Origin: an uncultured Bacteroidia bacterium
Lineage (GTDB): Bacteria > Bacteroidota > Bacteroidia > Bacteroidales > F082
NCBI GenBank assembly: GCA_902801625.1
Contig: CADCJI010000001.1
Location: 62,001-126,000 of the forward strand
Length of the DNA: 64,000 bases
Direction of reading: 5' to 3'
Position numbers and translations under genes: made by a program. The notes beneath the pieces were generated by a model. That model was not told the origin of the DNA, did not search any database, and saw nothing but the letters and a program-made list of their open reading frames with translations. Positions 50,446 through 58,286 of this stretch are shown here, one piece after another (position 1 is the stretch's first letter; each line of letters opens with the position of its first letter).

Positions 50446-52010
50446 ATTGCAGTACTTTTCATTTTTGTGTTCAGGCTTGCGCGGATTTTGTCGACATTGT
50501 AAATGCTGCAACCGAGCACGTCAGCATATTCCTGCCGCGAAAGTTTGAAGTGCGAGAGCAGGCAGTAGCGGAATTCCATATCGCTGAGGTCGGGATATTG
50601 CTTATGCACAAAAGCGATGAAGCCTGGATGTACCCCTTCGAAAGCGGCTTCGAACCCCGCCCAATGGTCTTCGCCATCAAAGAGCGACTTCTCCAAGTCC
50701 TTGAAAGCTATTGGGTTGCTTCTGTCGCGCGACAGCACTTCAAAGCAGCGGATGATGTTGCATTTCTGTAGGTATTCATCTTTCAGCTTGTCGCCAAATT
50801 CAGCCTGTAGTTCGCTTTGCTGCGCGTTCTGTTTTTGCAGTTCATCGTATTGTGCTTGCATTGCGTTCTGCTCTTGCTGTTGTTGCGCGTTGCGTTTCTT
50901 CAGTTCCAGCAAGCTTGCGTTGATTTCTGCTTCGATGCGCTTCTTTTTCAAGGCATTGAGAATCAATATGGTGACTAAAACCAAAGCCGCAATCAATACG
51001 ATGGTCAGCACGATAATCAACCTTTGTCGTGAGAGCATCTGGCGGTTATGCTGGTTGGCCTGTGCCTCAAAGTCGTATTTCTTCTGGATTTCAAGGACGG
51101 AGCTTTGGGTTTGGTCGCCGAGGATGTCCAAAGCCACCTGTTCGTGCTGTTTTTCAAACTGATAGGCGCTTTCATAGTCGCCCACGGCAAGCGCGTCCTT
51201 AATCAAGAACCCATAGACGGCAGCTTGTGTCTCTGGTTTGATGTCTGTTTCCTCTATTGCGCTGAGCATCTGTGCTTTATAATAATTTAGTGAGTCGCGC
51301 TCCTCCAAGGCCAAATGCACCTTGGCGAGGTTGAGCAAGGCGATGGGACGGCGTTTTTGGTCAGTCAGAGGCAAAGCTTTTCGCAAGCATTCTTTGGCTT
51401 CATCGTATTTGTCAAGAAGTTGAAAGGCAACGGAATAGTTGTTCCAAACGGAGGCTTCGGTGATCTTGTCTTCGGCGGTTTGGGCCAAATGCAAGGCTTG
51501 GTCGAGATAGACAAAGGCGCTGTCATACTCGTCGATGACAATGTTCATCATGGCTACGGCATTGAGGCATTTGGCTTTGCGCGAAAGACTGTCGCCCCAC
51601 AATTCGGCAGCGGCTTTGTAGTTGCCAATAGCTTCGGCCTCGTTGCCGCTTGCGTTGAGCAGGTCACCTATATAATATTGTGCGAAGGCTGCGCTGACCG
51701 AGTCGCCCGCCATGCGGCCATAGCGGTCGGCTTCCTTGTAGCAGTTCATCGCCGACTCATATTCCTTTTTGGCTTGGCGCACGCAACCACTATAGAGGGC
51801 GGCAGGCGCAGCGTTTCCATAGTCTTTTTGCTTCACGAAGAAGTCGTAAGCCTCAAAGATTTGGTCGTCCTGGCTGATGTCCTCGTAGGCCTTATATTTG
51901 GTGCGCACCTCGTCGACTATGGCTTGCATCCTTTCCGACTTGCTTTTGGAATTGCAAGCGGGAAGGAGCAGGACCACTCCGAGTAAAAGCAAAAAGCGTT
52001 TTTTAATCAT
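50442..52010 (-). CDS. membrane TPR protein with C-terminal HTH, likely regulator
   Basis: 522 residues from MIKKRFLLLLGVVLLLPACNS (signal/lipobox). TPR repeats follow (GNAAPAALYSGCVRQAKKEYESAMNCYKEADR; SVWNNYSVAFQLLDKYDEAKECLRKAL), a transmembrane helix (IVLTIVLIAALVLVTILIL, about residues 334-352), a coiled coil rich in Gln, and a C-terminal DNA-binding-like region (SDMEFRYCLLSHFKLSRQEYADVLGCSIYNVDKIRASL). Probably a membrane-bound one-component regulator of the downstream envelope genes. Its -7 box is at 52057-52050. Confidence 0.8.
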   Translation of the reverse strand: MIKKRFLLLLGVVLLLPACNSKSKSERMQAIVDEVRTKYKAYEDISQDDQIFEAYDFFVKQKDYGNAAPAALYSGCVRQAKKEYESAMNCYKEADRYGRMAGDSVSAAFAQYYIGDLLNASGNEAEAIGNYKAAAELWGDSLSRKAKCLNAVAMMNIVIDEYDSAFVYLDQALHLAQTAEDKITEASVWNNYSVAFQLLDKYDEAKECLRKALPLTDQKRRPIALLNLAKVHLALEERDSLNYYKAQMLSAIEETDIKPETQAAVYGFLIKDALAVGDYESAYQFEKQHEQVALDILGDQTQSSVLEIQKKYDFEAQANQHNRQMLSRQRLIIVLTIVLIAALVLVTILILNALKKKRIEAEINASLLELKKRNAQQQQEQNAMQAQYDELQKQNAQQSELQAEFGDKLKDEYLQKCNIIRCFEVLSRDRSNPIAFKDLEKSLFDGEDHWAGFEAAFEGVHPGFIAFVHKQYPDLSDMEFRYCLLSHFKLSRQEYADVLGCSIYNVDKIRASLNTKMKSTAI

Positions 52011-52049
52011 GACCGGAATGCAGTTCATTTTGCGTTCGTTTTTCAAACG

Positions 52050-52057
52050 CAAAAGTA
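52050..52057 (-). promoter_or_regulatory. -7 box of the TPR/envelope operon
   Basis: Minus strand TACTTTTG, 40 nt before the TPR gene ATG. The adjacent TTTGCGTT/AACGCAAA inverted repeat could bind a regulator. Confidence 0.6.
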
Positions 52058-52282
52058 TAACTAAAATTGGGCTTTTTTACACGCGAAGGGGCGATTACAA
52101 ACTTTTACAATAAATTGATGCTGATAATCAGGGTGTTGGTGTTTTGGATTACAAGTTTTTTTGCGCGTGTCGAAGACACGCTATCCCATTATCCCCATAC
52201 GCGCAGTGTGGGGGCGTGCGTCCTACACCGCCCTGCTCTCCACACTGCCCGACTCTCTACGCTGCGTGTCGATGACACGCCA

Positions 52283-52735
52283 CTAGTCATCTCGTAGGAA
52301 GTATCGCTCATCGATACTGACTCCGTTCTCCGTCAGAAAAGCTCGATGCTCCTCGGCAAAAGTCTTCTTACGATGATGCTCCTTCTGCTTCTTGATGTAG
52401 CCTACGATCATGTCCTTGTCGCGCAAGCTATAACTGAATCCGGCATACTCTCGTCCCCAGCCACAAAAGCGTGGGAAGTGTGGATTTGCTTTCAGCCATT
52501 TGCTGCTGTCGGTCTTCACTCGCTGCACGAATGAGGCCAGTGACAAGTATGACGGCAATGATACGAACATGTGTATATGGTCGGCAATGCCGCCTATGCG
52601 GTAGGTTTGGCATTTCAGATTCTTTGCTATGCCGTAGATGTAGGCGTATAGTTCTCGTTCGTGTTCTTCGTTGATGGTGGGTTCGCTACGGTAGGTGCGG
52701 ATGACGATGTGGTAGTATGATGTTGTGTAGCTCAT
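52283..52735 (-). CDS. Y1 (HUH) REP-associated/IS200-like transposase
   Basis: 150 residues from MSYTTSYYHIVIRTY (the longer frame reads through REP palindromes). HUH motif DHIHMFVSLP near residues 53-62 and the catalytic Tyr in VGYIKKQKEHH near residue 120. This single-strand nuclease fold cuts DNA at hairpins and moves or multiplies them. No TnpB partner is present. Complete length. Confidence 0.88.
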   Translation of the reverse strand: MSYTTSYYHIVIRTYRSEPTINEEHERELYAYIYGIAKNLKCQTYRIGGIADHIHMFVSLPSYLSLASFVQRVKTDSSKWLKANPHFPRFCGWGREYAGFSYSLRDKDMIVGYIKKQKEHHRKKTFAEEHRAFLTENGVSIDERYFLRDD

Positions 52736-52751
52736 GGTGATGTGTTTTGGG

Positions 52752-52869
52752 CCCCACTCTGCATGTGGGGATGTGTGGTGTGTGCAGTCCCACACTGCAT
52801 GTGGGGTAGATGGGGTGGTGTGTGTAGCCCCATGCTAGTGGTGTGTGTCGCCCCACACTGCATGTGGGG
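52752..52869. repeat. three REP-type palindromes upstream of the transposase
   Basis: Copies of CCCCACACTGCATGTGGGG at 52752-52770 (one substitution), 52789-52806 (one base short) and 52851-52869. A partial inverted copy (CGCAGTGTGGGGG) lies at 52202-52214. Spacing 37 and 62 nt. Confidence 0.8.
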
Positions 52870-52907
52870 TAAATAGGATAGCGTGTCTTCGACACGCTTT
52901 CTTTGGT

Positions 52908-55448
52908 TTAGTCCTCCTCTTGCGGTTGGTTATCAAAGAAATGCTCCTGTTGTAGCTCTACCAATACAGCCTTGATTTCACCGTATTGGTATTCTGGGCC
53001 AAGCACTTCTCGCGCAATGTTGATTTGAGGGTCGAAGGTGGACTCAAAGTATTCTAAAATCTCGTTGTATTTTTCTTTACTGATGATTTGTGAGGCTTTG
53101 AGTGTGCCTTCTTCCACATAATGGACCAAATGACCGAGAATCGTGCTGATGGCTAGACCTCTTTCCTTGGCGATGGCCTCGACCGACAAACCGTTGTCAA
53201 ACAATCCTTTGGTGATACGATAAGTGTCACCTATTTGTTTCTTTTTGGTTACTTGAGAAAGGTCTCCGATGTCGGTGGCTTGAGGGTCTTTGCCAATGAA
53301 TCGTAACACGATGTCCAATATTTCGGCTCCATAATTCCTGATACGCTTGGTGCCCATGCCTTCTGTTGCCCTAAGGTCTGAAAGGGTGACAGGTTTATCG
53401 GTCGCAATGGCTTTGAGGGTTTTGATGGGTGCGATGTTGGAAGGGGGCACATCGTCAGCTTCGGCTCGTGCTGCACGCCATGACAGTAAAATGGAATATA
53501 GGCTGCCATTTTTGCTCGGCTCAAATTTGATTTCCACCTTCTTCTTCCCGCTTTTCTCTGCCTCGATGGCTTTCACCGACTTGGTTTTTTGGTATTCCTT
53601 GACCGTGAAACCCTCTTTGCAAGCTTCCAAGCAGCATCCTTTCAGATAGATGTCTTCTTTGAGCAACTTCAAGGCTTCGGTGAGTTGCTCGTTGACGGCT
53701 TGGTTGTCGGTCTTGAAGGGCAAGTCGAACAAACCCTTGGCGATGGCTTTCAAATGCTCGTCGAAATAGGCCACACCTTTTATTAGACGCTCTTGCAAAA
53801 CTGGGTTTTGCTCGCATGAAGGCGCTTGTTCATGCAGTTTCCGAATCTGGCCTTCGAATTTGATACCGACTGAACTTAGTTCCTCATGAATCTTGTTGCG
53901 ACGCTGCGAGAGGTCTTGGATCATCGCGCTTTCAAAGAGGGTGTCGTTGTCGTAAATCACCTTCATCAGCCTGCCAAAGTCTTTGTAGATGCCATCAAAG
54001 TCGATGAGTTCGAGCATGGTCTCCAGTTCGTATTCGTGGCGCAACTGGTCGACTTTCTCTTGTGTAGGCTCTTTCTCGGGAAGCATTTCAACAAACTGGT
54101 TGACAGAGAAATCGTTGACCAAGGCATTGGAGCTGATGCGCGTCTTCAGCACGAGGCCTTCCAACGAGGTGCAACGGCTGAGGGCGACATAGACCTGTCC
54201 GTGGGCAAATGCTTGTCCCGCATCAACGATGACCTTGTCGAAAGTGAGGCCTTGGCTCTTGTGGATGGTGACTGCCCATGCCAGACGCAAGGGTATTTGG
54301 GTGAAGCTGCCGATTTCTTTCTCTTCAATATCCTGATTATCAGCATTGATGGCGTATTCCATATTCTGCCACTTCAGCTTTGGAACGGTGATGCGTTCTC
54401 CGTCGCTTTCCACGGTGACGGTGCCTTCCTTTTCATCGTAGCCCACCAACCGTCCGATCTTGCCGTTGAAGAACGCCTTCTCAGGGGTGGGGTCGTTTTT
54501 GACAAACATCACCTGAGCACCAACTTTTAACTCCAGCTCTTCCTTGGTGGGGTAGGTGTTCTCAGGGAAGGTGCCGTGGACTTCGGCCTTGAAAGTCAGC
54601 GTCTTTTCTTTGATGGCAGCCAGTTTCGAATCGTTGATTTGGTCGGCTTGGTAGTTGTGGGTGGTCAGGGTGATGTAGCCTTCTTCATCCTTGGGCACGA
54701 AGCTTGGTTTAAAGCGGCTGTTGAGCACCCTTACGCAATCGGCATCCATTTGGTTGTTGCGCACCTTGTTCAACAGGGAAATGAAGTCGTCATCGTGTTG
54801 GCGGTAGATGTGTTCCAGCTCCACGCAGACATAAGGTGCTTTTTTCAGCACTTGGCTACCAAAGAAGTAGGGGGTGTCGTAATAGGGCGACAACACTTCC
54901 CATTCCTCGGGCTTGGCCACGGGTGCCAGTTGGTGCACATCACCGATCATTAGCAATTGCAGACCACCAAAGGGTTTCTGCGAGCGGCGCACACGGCGCA
55001 GCACCGCATCGATGGCATCCAAGACATCGGCGCGCACCATACTGATCTCATCAATAATGAGCAGGTCGAGGCTGCGCATCAGGTTGATTTTCTTCTTGTT
55101 GAGTTTTTGGTATTGCGCGGCCATTGTTTTTGCATTGTAGCCTCTACCTAATGCGTTTTCTGGCAGTTGCGGTCCAAAAGGCAGTTGGAAGAACGAGTGG
55201 ATGGTTTGTCCGCCCGCGTTGATGGCGGCCACGCCTGTGGGTGCCACCACGACCATGCGCTTGTAGGTCTTCAGTGGAAGGTTCTTCAAAAAAGTGGTCT
55301 TTCCCGTGCCAGCTCTTCCTGTGAGGAAGATATGCGCGTCGGTGTAGAGCACCAACTCTTCGACAAACTCAAGTTTCTGGTTAGTAAAGGTTTGCTGCGC
55401 CATGCTTTGGATTGTGTTCATTTGGCTAAAGTAGTGATTATTTTTCAT
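52908..55448 (-). CDS. Pif1-like/AAA_30 DNA helicase with HRDC and HTH_40 tail
   Basis: 846 residues. Walker A IFLTGRAGTGKTTFLKNL and VVVAPTGVAAINAGGQTIHSFF in the first 90 residues, Walker B LLIIDEISMVRADVLDAID, QLAPVAKPEEWE, later AWAVTIHKSQGLTFDKV and YVALSRCTSLEGLVL (motifs V-VI). Then an HRDC domain (about 650-730: LLSWRAARAEADDVPPSNIAP) and an HTH_40 C-terminus (LSVEAIAKERGLAISTILGHL). SF1B helicase unwinding G-quadruplexes or stalled forks. Start could be at 55421 or 55403. Confidence 0.92.
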   Translation of the reverse strand: MKNNHYFSQMNTIQSMAQQTFTNQKLEFVEELVLYTDAHIFLTGRAGTGKTTFLKNLPLKTYKRMVVVAPTGVAAINAGGQTIHSFFQLPFGPQLPENALGRGYNAKTMAAQYQKLNKKKINLMRSLDLLIIDEISMVRADVLDAIDAVLRRVRRSQKPFGGLQLLMIGDVHQLAPVAKPEEWEVLSPYYDTPYFFGSQVLKKAPYVCVELEHIYRQHDDDFISLLNKVRNNQMDADCVRVLNSRFKPSFVPKDEEGYITLTTHNYQADQINDSKLAAIKEKTLTFKAEVHGTFPENTYPTKEELELKVGAQVMFVKNDPTPEKAFFNGKIGRLVGYDEKEGTVTVESDGERITVPKLKWQNMEYAINADNQDIEEKEIGSFTQIPLRLAWAVTIHKSQGLTFDKVIVDAGQAFAHGQVYVALSRCTSLEGLVLKTRISSNALVNDFSVNQFVEMLPEKEPTQEKVDQLRHEYELETMLELIDFDGIYKDFGRLMKVIYDNDTLFESAMIQDLSQRRNKIHEELSSVGIKFEGQIRKLHEQAPSCEQNPVLQERLIKGVAYFDEHLKAIAKGLFDLPFKTDNQAVNEQLTEALKLLKEDIYLKGCCLEACKEGFTVKEYQKTKSVKAIEAEKSGKKKVEIKFEPSKNGSLYSILLSWRAARAEADDVPPSNIAPIKTLKAIATDKPVTLSDLRATEGMGTKRIRNYGAEILDIVLRFIGKDPQATDIGDLSQVTKKKQIGDTYRITKGLFDNGLSVEAIAKERGLAISTILGHLVHYVEEGTLKASQIISKEKYNEILEYFESTFDPQINIAREVLGPEYQYGEIKAVLVELQQEHFFDNQPQEED

Positions 55449-55476
55449 TTTTATGGTGGGGTATTAGTTTTTGTTG

Positions 55477-55612
55477 TAATTTTGCAGGCAGAAAATTAAC
55501 TAGCGGACGGGAAATGCCAAATAGCAAGCTCGTTTCCGATAGGCTAATTTGAAAGTCCACACTGCGGATAAGGTTAAGCATTGCTCCTTTCAGGTGTGGA
55601 CTTTCTTTTTAT
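55477..55612 (+). ncRNA. candidate plus-strand structured small RNA
   Basis: TAATTTTG (-7 box, 55477-55484) on the plus strand is followed by about 60 nt with a CGGGAAA/TTTCCG stem, then a perfect 12-bp hairpin GAAAGTCCACAC/GTGTGGACTTTC ending at 55604 with TTTTTATT. Inside that hairpin AAGG/CCTT and AGC/GCT form a nested stem. The RNA would be about 120 nt, divergent from the helicase gene and overlapping the 3' end of the LPD3-like gene. No known family recognised. Confidence 0.45.
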
Positions 55613-56036
55613 TGATTTCTATGTTGTAATAGTATTTGCCTCCTTTTTGGAATTGTACTGCTAATCGTATATTCTCTTTCTTTCCATCTATAAGGCATTT
55701 ACACTTGAAATTCAAATATCCGATGATATTAGGACCATCCGTAGTCTTTGAATTTCCCCAATTGTTGTATTCAGCATATTTGATGATTTCTGGCAACACT
55801 ACTACTGCCGCAGCTTTTTTAAAGTATATAGCTTCGCCAAAAGCGGTCTTTCTTGCTGATGTCACAGAAATGATAATAGGCAATCCCGTGTCAACATTTA
55901 TGACAATCTTCCCTGCATATTTGTTTTTAATATGGGCAAAAATAACAGTTCTCAATTGTTGTAGTTTCAATTCCTTCCATTCAGCAGGTGTTTCAGCTTT
56001 TGGAATAACGCTTTGTTTGTATCTTTTGCTTTCCAT
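55590..56036 (-). CDS. stand-alone LPD3-like domain protein
   Basis: 148 residues. Pattern of LPD3 (large polyvalent protein domain): GKIVINVDTGLPIIISVTSARKT, LPEIIKYAEYNNWGNSK, GPNIIGYLNFKCKCLIDGKKENIRLAVQFQKGGKYYYNIEINKKK. LPD3 usually sits inside very large phage/conjugative proteins; a stand-alone copy is unusual. Its last codons form one arm of the 12-bp hairpin of the convergent RNA. The promoter is shared with the RhuM gene. Confidence 0.7.
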   Translation of the reverse strand: MESKRYKQSVIPKAETPAEWKELKLQQLRTVIFAHIKNKYAGKIVINVDTGLPIIISVTSARKTAFGEAIYFKKAAAVVVLPEIIKYAEYNNWGNSKTTDGPNIIGYLNFKCKCLIDGKKENIRLAVQFQKGGKYYYNIEINKKKVHT

Positions 56037-56057
56037 CTCGTATTAGGATTTATTTCT

Positions 56058-56145
56058 GCAAAGATGCAACCCCTGTCAAGATAAAGCCGTTGATTAAACG
56101 TTTGTAGTCGACTGTAATCGTTTGTTGTCGTTTGCTGTCGGATAT
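56058..56145 (-). promoter_or_regulatory. shared promoter/operator module B (10-bp repeats)
   Basis: Second copy of the module at 39987-40060, beginning 22 nt before the ATG. It has CATCTTTG as -7-like box, then four 10-bp units on the plus strand: ACGTTTGTAG, TCGACTGTAA, TCGTTTGTTG, TCGTTTGCTG. This copy has one more unit than module A. Confidence 0.65.
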
Positions 56146-56190
56146 ATTGTTGGTTTTTATTATCTTAAAGATTTTTTCAAACTATGGGTG

Positions 56191-56258
56191 TTGACTATGA
56201 CTATGACCTTTTTATCGAAGTTGAAGTGGTCATAGTCATTGTCATAAACCATAGTCAA
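56191..56258. repeat. GACTATGAC-type inverted repeat upstream of C69 gene
   Basis: TTGACTATGACTATGACC pairs with GGTCATAGTCATTGTCATAAACCATAGTCAA across a 19-nt spacer. A related array lies downstream of the same gene at 58092-58238. Confidence 0.6.
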
Positions 56259-56301
56259 AAAACAATTATGCAAATCAGCGCTTCCTAAAGAAACATTTTC
56301 C

Positions 56302-56309
56302 TATCTTTG
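56302..56309 (+). promoter_or_regulatory. -7 box of the C69 gene
   Basis: TATCTTTG, 40 nt before the ATG at 56349. Confidence 0.55.
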
Positions 56310-56348
56310 TAGGCTCAAATTTGTAATCATCAACAAATCTAATATCCT

Positions 56349-58088
56349 ATGAAAAAAGTATTCACTGCAATTGTGGCATTGGCTCTCGTTTTCTGTTTCG
56401 GAAAAGCCAACGCTTGCACTAACTTCTTGATTACCAAAGGTGCATCGACCGATGGCTCCTGCATGATCAGCTATGCCGCCGACAGCCATGTGCTCTACGG
56501 CGAGCTCTATCATTATCCTGCTACCGACTGGCCTGAAGGCGCCATGCTCGATGTGTACGACTGGGACGGTGGCATGTTCCGTGGCCAAATCCCCCAAGTG
56601 GCTCATACTTACAATGTGGTCGGCAATATGAACGAATGGCAACTCGCCATCGGTGAAACGACCTACGGTGGCATCGAAAGCCTTTGGGAAGGCCCCGGCA
56701 TCATCGACTACGGTAGCCTGATTTACATCACCCTTCAGCGTGCCAAGACCGCCCGCGAAGCCATCAAATGCATGGGCGAACTGGTGGCCAACTACGGCTA
56801 TGTCAGCGAGGGTGAGTCGTTCAGCATCAGCGACCCTGATGAGTGCTGGATCCTTGAAATGATTGGCAAAGGCAAGCATAACAAAGGTGCCGTATGGGTG
56901 GCTCGTCGTATCCCTGACGGCTATGTGAGCGGTCACGCCAACCAAGCTCGTATCACTACTTTCCCGCTGGCCAAGAAAAACAAGACCAGCATTACCTTCA
57001 AGAACATCGACAAACTCTTGAAAGACCCCAAGATTGACTGTGTCTATGCCGACGATGTCATCAGCTTTGCCAAGCAAGCCAAGCTTTATGATGGTCCCGA
57101 TGACAAATTCTCGTTCTCCGATGTCTACAACCCCGTCACTTTTGACGGTGCGCGATTCTGCGACTTGCGCGTGTGGGCCATGTTCAACAAGGTGACCGAC
57201 AATATGAAAGACTATTGGGGCTATGCTACGGGTCGCGACATCAAGCGCGTGCAGCCTTACACCGCTGGCATGTGCCAAACCCCTGACAACTTCCCGACCA
57301 ACCGCATGCCTCTTTGGGTATTGCCCAACAAGAAAATCAGTGTGCTCGACATGATGGACTTCATGCGTGACCACCTCGAAGGCACCGACCTCGACATGTC
57401 GCAAGATGTGGGTGCTGGTCCGTTCCATTGCCCCTACCGCTGGCGTCCCATGGATTGGGAAGTCGACGGCGTGACCTATGTGCATGAGCGCACCACCGCC
57501 ACCCAGCAGACGGGCTTCAGCTTCGTGGCCCAAAGCCGTGGCAATTGGGAATGGCCCATCGGCGGCATCATTTGGTTTGGTGTCGACGACACCGACAACT
57601 GCGTCTACTGCCCCATGTACACCTGCATGACCGAGATTCCCGAGTGCTTCCGTGAAGGCAATGGCTCGATGAGTGAGTGGTCAGAAACCTCAGCCTTCTG
57701 GACCTTCAACCAGATGAGCAACTGGGCTTACACCAAGTATAACTACATCCACCCCGAGATTCGCAAGTGTCAGCGTGAGTTGGAGACCAACTGGGTGGAG
57801 AAGGAAATCCCCGCCTTGGACGAACGCGTCAATACCATCAAAGGTAGAGAAGCCCAGGTGAAGGAATTGACCAAGTTCTCATGCGACCAAGCCTCTAAGA
57901 TGACCCAAATGTGGAAGCAGTTCTACCATGAGCTGTTCATGAAGTATATGGACGGCAACCTGAACACCGCCCAGCCCGAGAAACCTGGACAGAAATACAC
58001 GCCCATCAAGAGCGAGCACCCCAAATATAGCGACGAGTACTATCGTATTCTCATCGAGAAGACGGGCGACAAGTATAAGGCTTACTGA
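56349..58088 (+). CDS. C69 family dipeptidase
   Basis: 579 residues with signal peptide MKKVFTAIVALALVFCFGKANA; the following Cys (ACTNFLITKGASTDG) is the family's N-terminal nucleophile. Other landmarks: YTYNVVGNMNEWQLAIGETTYGG-like region, EGESFSISDPDECWILEMIGKG and GHANQARIT. It hydrolyses dipeptides in the periplasm, matching the S46 dipeptidyl-peptidase that follows. Full length; flanked by repeats on both sides. Confidence 0.95.
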   Translation: MKKVFTAIVALALVFCFGKANACTNFLITKGASTDGSCMISYAADSHVLYGELYHYPATDWPEGAMLDVYDWDGGMFRGQIPQVAHTYNVVGNMNEWQLAIGETTYGGIESLWEGPGIIDYGSLIYITLQRAKTAREAIKCMGELVANYGYVSEGESFSISDPDECWILEMIGKGKHNKGAVWVARRIPDGYVSGHANQARITTFPLAKKNKTSITFKNIDKLLKDPKIDCVYADDVISFAKQAKLYDGPDDKFSFSDVYNPVTFDGARFCDLRVWAMFNKVTDNMKDYWGYATGRDIKRVQPYTAGMCQTPDNFPTNRMPLWVLPNKKISVLDMMDFMRDHLEGTDLDMSQDVGAGPFHCPYRWRPMDWEVDGVTYVHERTTATQQTGFSFVAQSRGNWEWPIGGIIWFGVDDTDNCVYCPMYTCMTEIPECFREGNGSMSEWSETSAFWTFNQMSNWAYTKYNYIHPEIRKCQRELETNWVEKEIPALDERVNTIKGREAQVKELTKFSCDQASKMTQMWKQFYHELFMKYMDGNLNTAQPEKPGQKYTPIKSEHPKYSDEYYRILIEKTGDKYKAY

Positions 58089-58091
58089 TTA

Positions 58092-58238
58092 GACTACGTG
58101 ACTATCAAACGATGACTTGTGACTATGACAATGACTGCTTAAACAAAAACAAATACTTCATCCCTTTATGTAAAAGCGGTCATAGTCATAGTCAATGGTC
58201 ATAGTCAAAAAGTCCCGAAGTCTCGTAGTCTCGAAGTC
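58092..58238. repeat. GACTATGAC-type repeat arrays downstream of C69 gene
   Basis: A plus-sense half (GACTACGTGACTAT ... GTGACTATGACAATGAC, 58092-58135) and a complementary half (GGTCATAGTCATAGTCAATGGTC..., 58178-58238, with AGTCTCGT/AGTCTCGA units). It can form a long imperfect hairpin ending the C69 transcript. Confidence 0.6.
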
Positions 58239-58252
58239 AAAATAATGAAGTT

Positions 58253-58260
58253 TAATTTTG
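58253..58260 (+). promoter_or_regulatory. -7 box of the second S46 gene
   Basis: TAATTTTG, 27 nt before the ATG at 58287. Confidence 0.5.
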
Positions 58261-58286
58261 AACATAAATAATTAATCAACCAATCA

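Larger units (their letters stand above)
52165..52897. mobile_element. REP-flanked Y1 transposase unit (RAYT/IS200-like)
   Basis: About 733 bp bounded by a perfect 22-nt inverted repeat (52165-52186 and 52876-52897). Each end contains a GCGTGTC/GACACGC hairpin with a 3-nt loop; a third such hairpin is at 52264-52280. The unit encodes one Y1 transposase and holds several CCCCACACTGCATGTGGGG-type palindromes. Inverted rather than asymmetric ends favour a REPtron (RAYT plus REP) over a plain IS200. Confidence 0.65.

Noticed and set aside
52165-52897. Complete IS605 element
   Set aside because: No TnpB/IscB-type gene or omega RNA region follows the Y1 transposase.
56301-57533. 410-residue open frame antisense to the C69 gene
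   Set aside because: It has no recognisable domain, and the opposite strand encodes a clear C69 dipeptidase with signal peptide and promoter. High-GC codon use leaves the antisense frame open.
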